Below, in pieces: positions 1-6,157 of a stretch of 6,813 nt of DNA (positions are counted from its first letter, which is position 1; the number at the start of each line of letters is the position of its first letter). Source of the DNA: SCUN01 sp046598935 (GTDB taxonomy: Bacteria > Acidobacteriota > Vicinamibacteria > Vicinamibacterales > SCN-69-37); assembly GCA_046598935.1 (NCBI GenBank), contig JBKJHW010000138.1, positions 1 through 6,813 of the forward strand. The letters are read 5' to 3'. Both the position numbers and the translations under genes were made by a program. The notes under the pieces were generated by a model, which ran no database searches, had not been told where the DNA came from, and saw only the letters and a list, made by a program, of their open reading frames with translations.

Positions 1-2103
1 CGCCTGCGCCGTGCGCACGCGGGCCACCGCGCCGGCCGGCTCGATGCGCCGCAACACTTCCTTGTCGATCATGAACGCCGGCACCTGGAACGCGTTGGCC
101 ACGACGTAGTTGAGCGCCGCGACCTGCTTCAGCTTCGGAACCGTCGAGAACCGCGTGCCAGCCTGGCCGATGTGGATCTGCTGCGAGTCGATGCCGCCGA
201 TGGTTTTGACGACGTGCGTCATCTCGCTGCTCCACTGACTGACGAGGCGCGTGTAGACCGTTTCGAGGTCTTCCCACGGATCGCCGACCTTGCCGCTCGT
301 CGCCGGAAACAGCATCGAGGCGACGCGCGTGAGGTTCTTCATGCCGAGCGTGGTCGCCGCGACGGCGTCGCCGTCGGCCACCGCTTCAGGGTTGTCGCCC
401 GGATCGCTGGCGGCCGCGCCTTCAGTGGAGAAGCGCAGATACGGCTTGGTTTCCTGTTCCTTCACGATCGCGTCAAGCACCGTCTTCTCGGCATCCGGCG
501 TCTTCGCGTTCGGCACCACGCTGTAGCCCCACTTCACCGCGAACTTGTCGTACGGGCCGACCTTTGGAATGAGATCGGCCGGGTCCATGCCGTCTTCCGG
601 CTGCGCGACGTAGTTGAACCGCGCGTCATCCATGATCGATGCGACGAAGCCGTTGTCCTTGACCCACTTCGCGTCGCGAACCTGCGCGACGGTGTACGTC
701 GAGCTGGCTTTTGTGTTGTGCGGAAGGCCCAGCGCGTGGCCGATCCCGTGAGCCACCTGGAATCGGATGAGCTCGCCGCTGATTTCATCCGGGAGCGGCA
801 GCTTCGCCGCGCGCTTGTCGACGGCGCCAGCCTGGACGAAATACGCGGTCGGTCCGAAGCTCGCGACATTCGGATACACCTCGATGCTGGCCGAAATGAT
901 CTCGCCGCTGCGCGGATCTCGAATCATCGACTGCGTTTCGGTCTGCACCGGCACCCAGCGCACGATCGAGTAGCGCGCGTCTTCCGCGCTCCATTCCGGA
1001 TCGTTGACCGGCGCGTCTTTGGCCTGGATGGCGTTACGGAAGCCGGCGGCTTCGAACGCGCTCTGCCACGACTCGATCCCGCGCTTGACGAACGGCACCC
1101 ACTTCGCCGGCGTCGCCGGATCGACGTAAAACACGATCGGCTTGACGGGCTCGGACATCGCCGCGGCTGGATCGTTCTTGTCGAGCCGGAAGCGCGTGAC
1201 GATCTGCGCGTTCACCGAGCGATGTTCGTCAGTGCCGAAATCCGTGAGGCCTTCGGTGTTGAAACCGACGCGCGCGTCGTAGTGGCGCGGCATCATCGGC
1301 GTCGCCGGCAGCTTCATGATGCTGTGGTGCGCGACGACCGTGCCGCTCGATCCGCGCATGCCGCCGCCGGCGCCGCCCGGGCGTCCGCCCCCGGCCGCCG
1401 CTTCGTTGCCGGTGAAGGTCAGTGTGGATTCAACGTTGATATTGTCCGGGAACGACGTGGCCTTTTCCAAAAAGGACCGGTCGGCCGCGAGCCCGCGCCC
1501 GCCCACGGCGCCGCGCGCCTGGAATTCCGTGACGCCTTCCATGAAGAAGGCCGTCGCGTCGATCACCGCGTCGCCGTCTGCCGCATACGTCGCGACCGGC
1601 ATCGTCCGGATGATCGACGGGTAGTTGGAGTCGGCGACGGCCTGCGCGATCGGGTTCGACGGATCGGCGGTCGTCGTGTAGTCGATACCTAATAGAAGGA
1701 TGCGGTCGCCGCGCTTGGTCCAGCGGACGACGCGGCTCGACACGGGTTCGCCGCCGAAGCCGGCGCCGAGCGTGTTCTTCTTGATCGCGACGTTCCAGAC
1801 GAAGTCCTTGTCGAGCTCGGCTTTCGGAATTTCGAAATAAACGGTGTCCGTCGCGCCCACCATGCCGCGATGCACTTTGAACACACCGTCGTCTGTCTTG
1901 AATGCGGGCGTGATGACCAGCGCGTAAGGACGAGGCGGGCCGCCTGCGCGTCCGGCGCGGCCGGCGGCCGGATCAGCTGCGGGATCCTGCGCGGCGGTGG
2001 CCGGCGGGGGATCTTGTGAAATCGGTTGCGCCGAAACGACCACCACGAGCGTCGTCACGCATGCGAGCGAAAGAGACCACAGCTTGAACTTTGAACGAAC
2101 CAT
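1..2103 (-). CDS. Exported DUF5117/DUF4953 zinc metalloprotease-like protein, active site degenerate, C-terminus beyond window
   Basis: The first 701 codons are visible; the frame is open from ATG 2103 to the left edge, so the C-terminus is missing. An N-terminal signal peptide (basic MVRSKFK, then a hydrophobic stretch ending VVVVSA before QP, about residue 26) sends it across the membrane. A DUF5118-like segment (about 64-105, with FKVHR and YFEIP) leads into a DUF5117-like region (about 110-300) and a DUF4953-like metzincin domain (from about 320, starting PIVFYVDPATP). The zinc motif region is HGIGHALGLPHN at residues 452-463: the three histidines are kept, but the catalytic Glu of HExxH is Gly453. 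The Met-turn is SIMDD (489-493), where relatives usually have SIMDY. The following FNYVAQPED and VGPYD motifs match the family well. A Gly-rich insert lies at about 234-251. GAGGGCGG upstream of the ATG is a usable ribosome binding site. Family assignment is firm; activity is doubtful. It may be a pseudoprotease that binds peptides or zinc. Confidence 0.93.
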   Translation of the reverse strand, partial: MVRSKFKLWSLSLACVTTLVVVVSAQPISQDPPPATAAQDPAADPAAGRAGRAGGPPRPYALVITPAFKTDDGVFKVHRGMVGATDTVYFEIPKAELDKDFVWNVAIKKNTLGAGFGGEPVSSRVVRWTKRGDRILLLGIDYTTTADPSNPIAQAVADSNYPSIIRTMPVATYAADGDAVIDATAFFMEGVTEFQARGAVGGRGLAADRSFLEKATSFPDNINVESTLTFTGNEAAAGGGRPGGAGGGMRGSSGTVVAHHSIMKLPATPMMPRHYDARVGFNTEGLTDFGTDEHRSVNAQIVTRFRLDKNDPAAAMSEPVKPIVFYVDPATPAKWVPFVKRGIESWQSAFEAAGFRNAIQAKDAPVNDPEWSAEDARYSIVRWVPVQTETQSMIRDPRSGEIISASIEVYPNVASFGPTAYFVQAGAVDKRAAKLPLPDEISGELIRFQVAHGIGHALGLPHNTKASSTYTVAQVRDAKWVKDNGFVASIMDDARFNYVAQPEDGMDPADLIPKVGPYDKFAVKWGYSVVPNAKTPDAEKTVLDAIVKEQETKPYLRFSTEGAAASDPGDNPEAVADGDAVAATTLGMKNLTRVASMLFPATSGKVGDPWEDLETVYTRLVSQWSSEMTHVVKTIGGIDSQQIHIGQAGTRFSTVPKLKQVAALNYVVANAFQVPAFMIDKEVLRRIEPAGAVARVRTAQA

Positions 2104-2126
2104 TGAAACCGCCCTCGTTGATGCCG

Positions 2127-2145
2127 CCCGCAGCGGGGCCGCGGG
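2127..2145 (-). other. Small GC hairpin in the leader of the metalloprotease-like gene
   Basis: CCCGC (2127-2131) can pair with GCGGG (2141-2145) around a 9-nt loop. No T-run follows on the minus strand, so it does not look like an intrinsic terminator. It falls between the candidate -10 box and the ribosome binding site. In DNA this GC-rich it may be chance. Confidence 0.2.
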
Positions 2146-2156
2146 GGAAGGCGCTC

Positions 2157-2162
2157 ATTATA
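2157..2162 (-). promoter_or_regulatory. Candidate -10 box (TATAAT) upstream of the metalloprotease-like gene
   Basis: A perfect TATAAT on the minus strand sits 53 bp upstream of the ATG at 2103, just after the stop of the peptidase gene, in otherwise very GC-rich DNA. No convincing -35 hexamer lies 16-18 nt upstream. The closest match is poor, and a TG lies one base too far away for a standard extended -10. Transcription would start near 2150 and leave a leader of about 47 nt. This suggests the metalloprotease-like gene can be transcribed separately from the cassette upstream. Confidence 0.4.
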
Positions 2163-2177
2163 GGCAGAGACGGGCGG

Positions 2178-3173
2178 TTACTTGATCTGGCCCGGAGTGT
2201 AGACGATGCCGTTTTCCTGCAGGAGCGTTCCCAGCTCGTTGTAGCTCACGTACAGCCGGCGGATCGGCCCCTGATTGGAATCCATCATCTCGAACCACGT
2301 TTCACCGCCCCGGGCGAATGTCCGCGCCAGCACTACCTGGTGCGCTCCGCCGCCATCGGCAATCACGTTGACCATCACGGGGCGCCCGCTCGTGATGGTC
2401 GCGGCGAACAACGGGCGCTCGACGATATCGACCTGGCCGAGCGCCTCGGTCATCAGCACCACTTCGCCGCCGAGGAGTCCGCGCGTCTCGATCGCCCGCT
2501 GGGGATCGGCGCGGTCAGTCGCGCTTCGCCACGTGCCTTCCCGCATCATCGCGGTCACACGAGCGGCGATCCCGCCGTACGGCACGCCGGTCGCGTTCGC
2601 CAGCGCAAATACCGCGCAGTCTTCAGACGATTGCTGGCCCGCGCCAGGCATGCCGGGACCGCGGCCCCTGAGCGCATCGGCGGCAAATTCTGATCCGCGC
2701 GCCAGGATGGCCGTCCATACCTTCTGAACGGCCACAGCGGCGGGGCGGTTGGCGTTGTCCAAGCTCAACGCGTGAAGCGCAGTATCGAGTCGATGGCGTT
2801 CGTCCAGTGCCCAATTCAGCTCGACGGCGTACGCGTTCATGCCTGCGATGGCCGCGTGTCCCCGCACCTGGTCATTGAATTCGTTCACCAGAAAGACGAA
2901 TTCGGCGCTGTCGGCGTTGAAGCGCTGCTGCCGTTCGGCACACGCTTGCTTGGCCGCGGCGTTTGCCGGCGACGGATTGCACTTGGCGTTCTGGTCGACG
3001 CTCCGCTCGCGCAGGAGAAAACGCATCGCTTCGATGCGCACTCGATCGGCACTCAAATCGGCGAGCGCTGGTTCGGCGATCGTGGCCGGCACTACCGACG
3101 TCGGTGGAATTCGCTGTGCGGCGATTTCGACGCCGGTTGTCAGTACGATCGCAACGACCGCGACGAACTTCAG
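2178..3173 (-). CDS. Exported papain/C39-like cysteine peptidase, probable CTG start
   Basis: This 331-residue protein is read from a CTG at 3173. From there it begins (M)KFVAVVAIVLTTGVEIAAQ, a typical signal peptide with likely cleavage after Ala19. No ATG, GTG or TTG lies between the upstream in-frame stop (3236-3234) and the GTG at 3092. Starting at that GTG would give 304 residues and lose the signal peptide. AAGGTGG (3177-3183) is the ribosome binding site, and CTG overlaps the upstream gene's TGA as CTGA. The mature N-terminal half (about 28-170) is mostly helical, with Cys65 and Cys78 possibly paired. The C-terminal half looks like a papain-fold or C39-like peptidase: QQSSEDCAVFALAN holds Gln180 at -6 from Cys186 (oxyanion position), GAHQVVL holds His278 and MMDSN holds Asp298. 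The triad is my reading of spacing and motifs; the exact family is uncertain. Peptidase activity in the periplasm or outside the cell is inferred. It could also be a non-proteolytic relative such as a transglutaminase-like protein. Confidence 0.85.
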   Translation of the reverse strand: MKFVAVVAIVLTTGVEIAAQRIPPTSVVPATIAEPALADLSADRVRIEAMRFLLRERSVDQNAKCNPSPANAAAKQACAERQQRFNADSAEFVFLVNEFNDQVRGHAAIAGMNAYAVELNWALDERHRLDTALHALSLDNANRPAAVAVQKVWTAILARGSEFAADALRGRGPGMPGAGQQSSEDCAVFALANATGVPYGGIAARVTAMMREGTWRSATDRADPQRAIETRGLLGGEVVLMTEALGQVDIVERPLFAATITSGRPVMVNVIADGGGAHQVVLARTFARGGETWFEMMDSNQGPIRRLYVSYNELGTLLQENGIVYTPGQIK

Positions 3174-4075
3174 AGGCCACCTTCGTCGAAGACCACCGCG
3201 TAGTAGCCGGGGTCTACTTTGGCTTTTGCCAAATCATTTTTTGACTTCTGCAGCTTCAGTCGTGCCGCCGACGTCCTGGCTTTTGCGACGATCAGCTGCT
3301 CCGGCGTCTTCGCGGCGGCTTCGGCGTCGCGAGCCTCATTGAGCGCGCGCCCCTGCACGGCGATTCTGGCGACAAGCCGTTTGCCGGCGGCCGCGACTTC
3401 GTTCGGATCGGAATACTTGCCGGAAAGTTTTGGAAACGCCGCGGCGGATGCGCACGGAATGCCGCGGACCTGACCGACCATCGCATTGGCCGCTTCCGCG
3501 GTGAGATTGTTGAATCCCGCGAGATCGCCGCCCACGCCGCCGAGATCGTCGATGTCGAGCCTGGCGATCGCGGACTGAAGAATTGATGCGGCGCAGTGGA
3601 GTTCCTTCCACGCCGCCTGCGGGCCGCTGAAGTCACGATCTACCAGTCCAGGCCTTCCGGTTCGAATGCCGGTGTCGACCGTGCCCCTGAATGCGGGCGC
3701 GTCTCCGCCATTCGCGACGGCGACCGTGCCGATGGTGCCCTTGAACGTCGCGGCTGCCGCGTCGCGAGCGTATTCAAAATCCGCAATGTCCTGCAGCCGC
3801 TTCTCTTCCGCGAGCCTGACGCGTTCGGCTTCCGCGGCGACGCGCGCCGCTTCGGCACGTCGTGCCGCGTCGGCTGCGTCAACGCCAGCGCGGCCGCCAC
3901 CACCGCTTCTGGGGACACACGCCGGTGGATTGGTCGCGGTGCCCGCACGGGCGTCCATGCCTTGCGCCGCGCACATTCTCTGGAACTCCGCCCAGCTGCT
4001 TTGCGCGTTCGCGGTTGTCGTCCAGGTACAGGCCAGCAGGCACACCGCGAGTGGGCGGACGATCCTGTTGGTCAT
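3170..4075 (-). CDS. Exported coiled-coil protein of unknown function
   Basis: I do not recognise a family. The 301-residue product starts with a signal peptide ending TANA before QSS (cleavage after residue 24). An LLAC at 13-16 is a weak alternative lipobox. A short Cys-containing segment follows (Cys35, Cys53), then a Gly run at 58-61 and a highly charged Ala/Arg/Glu helix at about 66-107 that should form a coiled coil. A region with two similar pieces, FKGTIGTV (111) and FRGTVDTG (129), leads to a mixed domain with Cys161 and Cys208, and a second Lys/Ala-rich helix spans about 226-287. Four cysteines in the exported part suggest disulfides. The ATG overlaps the stop of the TPR gene as ATGA, and the TGA appears to overlap the CTG start of the peptidase gene. 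Its position between a TPR protein and a peptidase suggests an adaptor, inhibitor or substrate role, but this is inference from context. Confidence 0.85.
   Translation of the reverse strand: MTNRIVRPLAVCLLACTWTTTANAQSSWAEFQRMCAAQGMDARAGTATNPPACVPRSGGGGRAGVDAADAARRAEAARVAAEAERVRLAEEKRLQDIADFEYARDAAAATFKGTIGTVAVANGGDAPAFRGTVDTGIRTGRPGLVDRDFSGPQAAWKELHCAASILQSAIARLDIDDLGGVGGDLAGFNNLTAEAANAMVGQVRGIPCASAAAFPKLSGKYSDPNEVAAAGKRLVARIAVQGRALNEARDAEAAAKTPEQLIVAKARTSAARLKLQKSKNDLAKAKVDPGYYAVVFDEGGL
3177..3183 (-). promoter_or_regulatory. Ribosome binding site that supports the CTG start at 3173
   Basis: AAGGTGG on the minus strand differs from the ideal AAGGAGG at one base and ends 3 nt before the CTG; its AAGG core is 6 nt away. 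No comparable sequence precedes the alternative GTG at 3092. It lies inside the last codons of the upstream gene, as expected for translationally coupled genes. Confidence 0.55.
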
Positions 4076-4698
4076 CGCTGCCGCGTCTGGGAAACGCGAA
4101 TCTCGATCGCCGCTTCGATGTGGGCCCTGAGCGCGAGCGCATCCCGCCGATCTTTGTCCGACAGCGCGAGTATCGTCGCGATCTTCGAGGAGCCCAGCGC
4201 CTTGTTCAATTGGCCGGCGGACTTGTACGCGGTCGCGAGATTGAAATGATATTCAAATACCCACGGCGCTCCTTGGCCATAGGGGGGAAAGGAGACCGCG
4301 AGCTCAAACTCCCGCACGGCCTTCTCAAAATCGGCCGGAGATTTAGCGAGTTTGAACAAGGCTTGGCCTTTTTGTGAATGGAACTCCGAGGTTTCCCTGG
4401 CCGGCGTATCGCCTTTTGCCGAGGCCTTCACCATCTTCTCAGCCAACGCTTCAAGCCGGAGTTGTATAGCGGGCGAATCCCCCTGAGCCTTGAGCTTGCG
4501 CCAGGCCTCGTCGTAATTGGTCAGCGCGCTGTAGTAGTTACCCGCGGCCAGCCATTGGTCGCCCAGTTCCTCGCCCATCGGAATGATCCTGAGCGTCGGC
4601 TGCATTGGTGTCTGTTGTGCCAGCACCGCAGGCACATGCAGCGTGAACGGAAACAGCAACACGATTAGCGCGACGAGGCGAAGAACCTGGATTTGCAT
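4072..4698 (-). CDS. Exported TPR-like repeat protein
   Basis: A 208-residue protein likely to act as a protein-binding scaffold in the periplasm. The ATG at 4698 is chosen over an in-frame ATG at 4722: GGAGG (4704-4708) sits 5 nt upstream of 4698, whereas AGG directly abuts the 4722 codon with no spacer. The chosen start also gives a cleaner signal peptide, MQIQVLRLVALIVLLF to VLA before QQ (cleavage after residue 27). Helix pairs resembling tetratricopeptide repeats lie at about 44-70 (GDQWLAAGNYYSALTNYDEA), 108-136 and 146-178 (NLATAYKSAGQLNKAL). The third fits the repeat consensus best. There are no cysteines in the mature part. It is the first gene of the three-gene cassette, and its TGA overlaps the next ATG. 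I see no strong promoter in the 138 bp upstream, so it may depend partly on read-through from rph. Confidence 0.88.
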   Translation of the reverse strand: MQIQVLRLVALIVLLFPFTLHVPAVLAQQTPMQPTLRIIPMGEELGDQWLAAGNYYSALTNYDEAWRKLKAQGDSPAIQLRLEALAEKMVKASAKGDTPARETSEFHSQKGQALFKLAKSPADFEKAVREFELAVSFPPYGQGAPWVFEYHFNLATAYKSAGQLNKALGSSKIATILALSDKDRRDALALRAHIEAAIEIRVSQTRQR

Positions 4699-4703
4699 TG
4701 AAG

Positions 4704-4708
4704 CCTCC
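4704..4708 (-). promoter_or_regulatory. Ribosome binding site that fixes the TPR gene start at 4698
   Basis: GGAGG on the minus strand lies 5 nt before the ATG at 4698. This is the strongest Shine-Dalgarno match in the window and the reason the shorter reading is preferred over the upstream ATG at 4722. Confidence 0.7.
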
Positions 4709-4723
4709 GGGAGTGCGCCCATC

Positions 4724-4789
4724 CTAGTCCAGAGGCGACCGGCACGACGGACAAAAGCGAGGCTGGGCGTAGTTGTCTGGAGTGCGCAT
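4724..4789 (-). CDS. Possible 21-residue micro-ORF with a zinc-ribbon-like CPSC knuckle
   Basis: In the gap between rph and the TPR gene, a short frame starts at ATG 4789 (or GTG 4813, giving 29 residues) and ends at TAG 4724-4726. It reads MRTPDNYAQP then RFCPSCRSPLD. The CPSCRSPLD ending resembles one knuckle of a zinc ribbon, but a full ribbon needs two such pairs and no second pair is present. No ribosome binding site precedes the ATG. It could be a real small peptide, a leader peptide, the remnant of a lost gene, or chance. Confidence 0.2.
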   Translation of the reverse strand: MRTPDNYAQPRFCPSCRSPLD

Positions 4790-4836
4790 GCCGGAGCGTG
4801 GGGCTGCGGGCACGCGATGCCAATCGAAGGTGCCTT

Positions 4837-5568
4837 CTAGATCTTGATCAACGCCCCGACGATCTCGCGCTGTTTCTCGATGAGCTGCGCAATGCCACGG
4901 TCAGCCAGCCCCAGCAGCGCGTCAAGAATCGTGCGCGAGAACGGGTCCTGCTCGGCGGTTCCTTGAAGTTCAATGAACCGGCCGTCAGACGTCTTGATGA
5001 TGTTCATGTCGACTTCCGCGCGCGAGTCCTCGTCGTACGCCAGATCGAGGATCGGCTCGGCATCAACGACGCCGACGCTCGTGGCCGCGACGTAGTTGTT
5101 GACGGGAATCTGCGCGAACACGCGCTGGTTCTTGAGTTTGTCCATCGCGAGGACCATCGCGACGAACGCGCCCGTGATCGACGCCGTGCGCGTGCCGCCG
5201 TCGGCTTGAATGACGTCGCAGTCGATCCACACCGTGCGCTCGCCGAGCGCTTTCATCTCGACGACAGAACGGAGCGACCGCCCGATCAGCCGCTGGATTT
5301 CCTGCGTGCGGCCGCTGACCTTGCCTTGCGACGACTCGCGCTGCATGCGCGTGTTGGTCGAGCGCGGGAGCATCCCGTACTCGGCCGTGACCCAGCCCTT
5401 GCCCGTGCCGCGCAGAAACGGCGGCACCTTGTCTTCGGTTGACGCGGTGCAGATCACCTTGGTCTTGCCGACTTCGATGAGGACCGAGCCTTCCGGGTGC
5501 GCGAGGTAATTGGGCGTGATGCGCGTCGGCCGGAGTTCATCGGCCGCGCGGGCGTCGAGACGAATCAT
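4837..5568 (-). CDS. rph: Ribonuclease PH
   Basis: A phosphorolytic 3'-to-5' exoribonuclease that trims the 3' ends of tRNA precursors, releasing nucleoside diphosphates; known members form hexameric rings in the cytoplasm. The 243 residues match the family's usual length (about 240). Diagnostic stretches are all present: NYLAHPEGSVLIEVGKTKV (20-38), GWVTAEYGMLPRST (58-71), the SGRTQEIQRLIGRSLR phosphate-site segment (85-100, Arg87), DGGTRTASITGAF (123-135, Arg127), and the acidic YDEDSRAEVDMN (178-189, Asp181 and Asp187). No key residue appears changed. The ATG lies 7 nt after the GerMN stop; AAAGGA near the end of that gene is rather far (13 nt spacer), so translation is probably coupled. 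A gerM–rph pair is also found in Bacillus, where the dITP/XTP pyrophosphatase gene follows; here that gene is not next. Confidence 0.98.
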   Translation of the reverse strand: MIRLDARAADELRPTRITPNYLAHPEGSVLIEVGKTKVICTASTEDKVPPFLRGTGKGWVTAEYGMLPRSTNTRMQRESSQGKVSGRTQEIQRLIGRSLRSVVEMKALGERTVWIDCDVIQADGGTRTASITGAFVAMVLAMDKLKNQRVFAQIPVNNYVAATSVGVVDAEPILDLAYDEDSRAEVDMNIIKTSDGRFIELQGTAEQDPFSRTILDALLGLADRGIAQLIEKQREIVGALIKI

Positions 5569-5575
5569 GCGGGAG

Positions 5576-6157
5576 TTACTGTCCTTTCAGCACCCACCGC
5601 GGATCGGCGGCGAGCGGTTGGCGAAGATCGATGTGGCCGGCGAGCGTGTCGACCTGCTTGCCGTCCACGAGAATTTGCACCGCCGTAATCTCGCGCACAT
5701 TCGTTGTGAGCGCCGAGACGATGGTGTACACCGTCAGCGCTTCATTCATCGAACCGCCAGGATGCCCACTGATGATCTCACGGCTGAGGTCGACGTACGC
5801 GTCGCCCTTCGACGTGAAATAGATCGCGTGCACCTTTACGCCGGCGGGTATCGCCGACAGGCGGCCGCGTGACGCGGGCGCCAGCTGCGCTTCGAGCACA
5901 TGACGCGCCTGCTCGCTCGGCGATGCGCCGAACGCGACGTCGGCTTCCTCGGGAATCAGCGTCGTGCCGCTCTCGGACACGAAAAACAGCGTGGCCTTGA
6001 CCATGCGGCCGTCGGGCGGTGCAACGACGCCGGTCGTCGTCGTCGGCGCGGGCGCCGCCGCTTTGTTTGCCGTCAGCCACTTCGGCAACAGCCACCACAC
6101 GAGCGCGAGGCCCGCGATCAAACCCACGGTGATCACGAAGAGGAGCCGCTTATTCAT
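5576..6157 (-). CDS. Membrane-anchored GerMN-domain protein
   Basis: The 193 residues start with a short basic end (MNKR) and one membrane segment at about 5-25 (LLFVITVGLIAGLALVWWLL). With no good cleavage site it is probably a signal anchor. A Pro/Thr/Ala linker (about 31-50) leads to a GerMN domain (about 52-187), shown by ATLFFVSESGTTLIPEE, IPAGVKVHAIYF, AYVDLSREI, GGSMNEALTVYTIVSAL and VQILVDGKQVDTLAGHIDL. The domain was named from the Bacillus spore germination and sporulation protein GerM. In non-spore-formers its role is unclear, but envelope or peptidoglycan association is likely. The ATG overlaps the TGA of the amidase gene as ATGA, and GGGGA lies 5 nt upstream. Close coupling to a cell-wall amidase supports a wall-related role. 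Confidence 0.93.
   Translation of the reverse strand: MNKRLLFVITVGLIAGLALVWWLLPKWLTANKAAAPAPTTTTGVVAPPDGRMVKATLFFVSESGTTLIPEEADVAFGASPSEQARHVLEAQLAPASRGRLSAIPAGVKVHAIYFTSKGDAYVDLSREIISGHPGGSMNEALTVYTIVSALTTNVREITAVQILVDGKQVDTLAGHIDLRQPLAADPRWVLKGQ

Noticed and set aside
172..1692. A 506-residue plus-strand open frame
   Set aside because: It lies antisense to the metalloprotease-like gene. Its translation is Arg/His/Asp/Val-rich with no recognisable motif, typical of the opposite-strand frame of a high-GC gene, and the minus-strand frame carries clear family motifs.
2091..2693. A 200-residue plus-strand open frame
   Set aside because: It is antisense to the peptidase gene, with no signal peptide, ribosome binding site or recognisable domain.
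2178..3092. Peptidase starting at GTG 3092
   Set aside because: This start has no ribosome binding site, leaves an 77-bp gap filled by a clear in-frame signal peptide, and breaks the overlap pattern of the cassette. It remains the fallback if CTG is not used.
3596..4249. A 217-residue plus-strand open frame
   Set aside because: It spans the ATGA junction of two minus-strand genes that both have signal peptides; its own translation shows nothing recognisable.
4072..4722. Longer TPR reading from ATG 4722
   Set aside because: The ribosome binding site GGAGG is placed for ATG 4698. At 4722 the only purine run directly abuts the codon, and the 8 extra residues add an acidic residue before the signal peptide.
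4710..4787. 9-bp direct repeat GGAGTGCGC at 4710-4718 and 4779-4787
   Set aside because: Only two copies, short and GC-rich, with no promoter or palindrome attached. It could mark an operator but is close to what chance gives in this composition.
4793..4825. Possible terminator after rph (GCGTG pairing with CACGC)
   Set aside because: A 5-bp stem with a 10-nt loop and no T-run following is too weak to call an intrinsic terminator.
4798..5442. A 214-residue plus-strand open frame
   Set aside because: It is antisense to rph, whose motifs are unmistakable, and has the same Arg-rich shadow composition.
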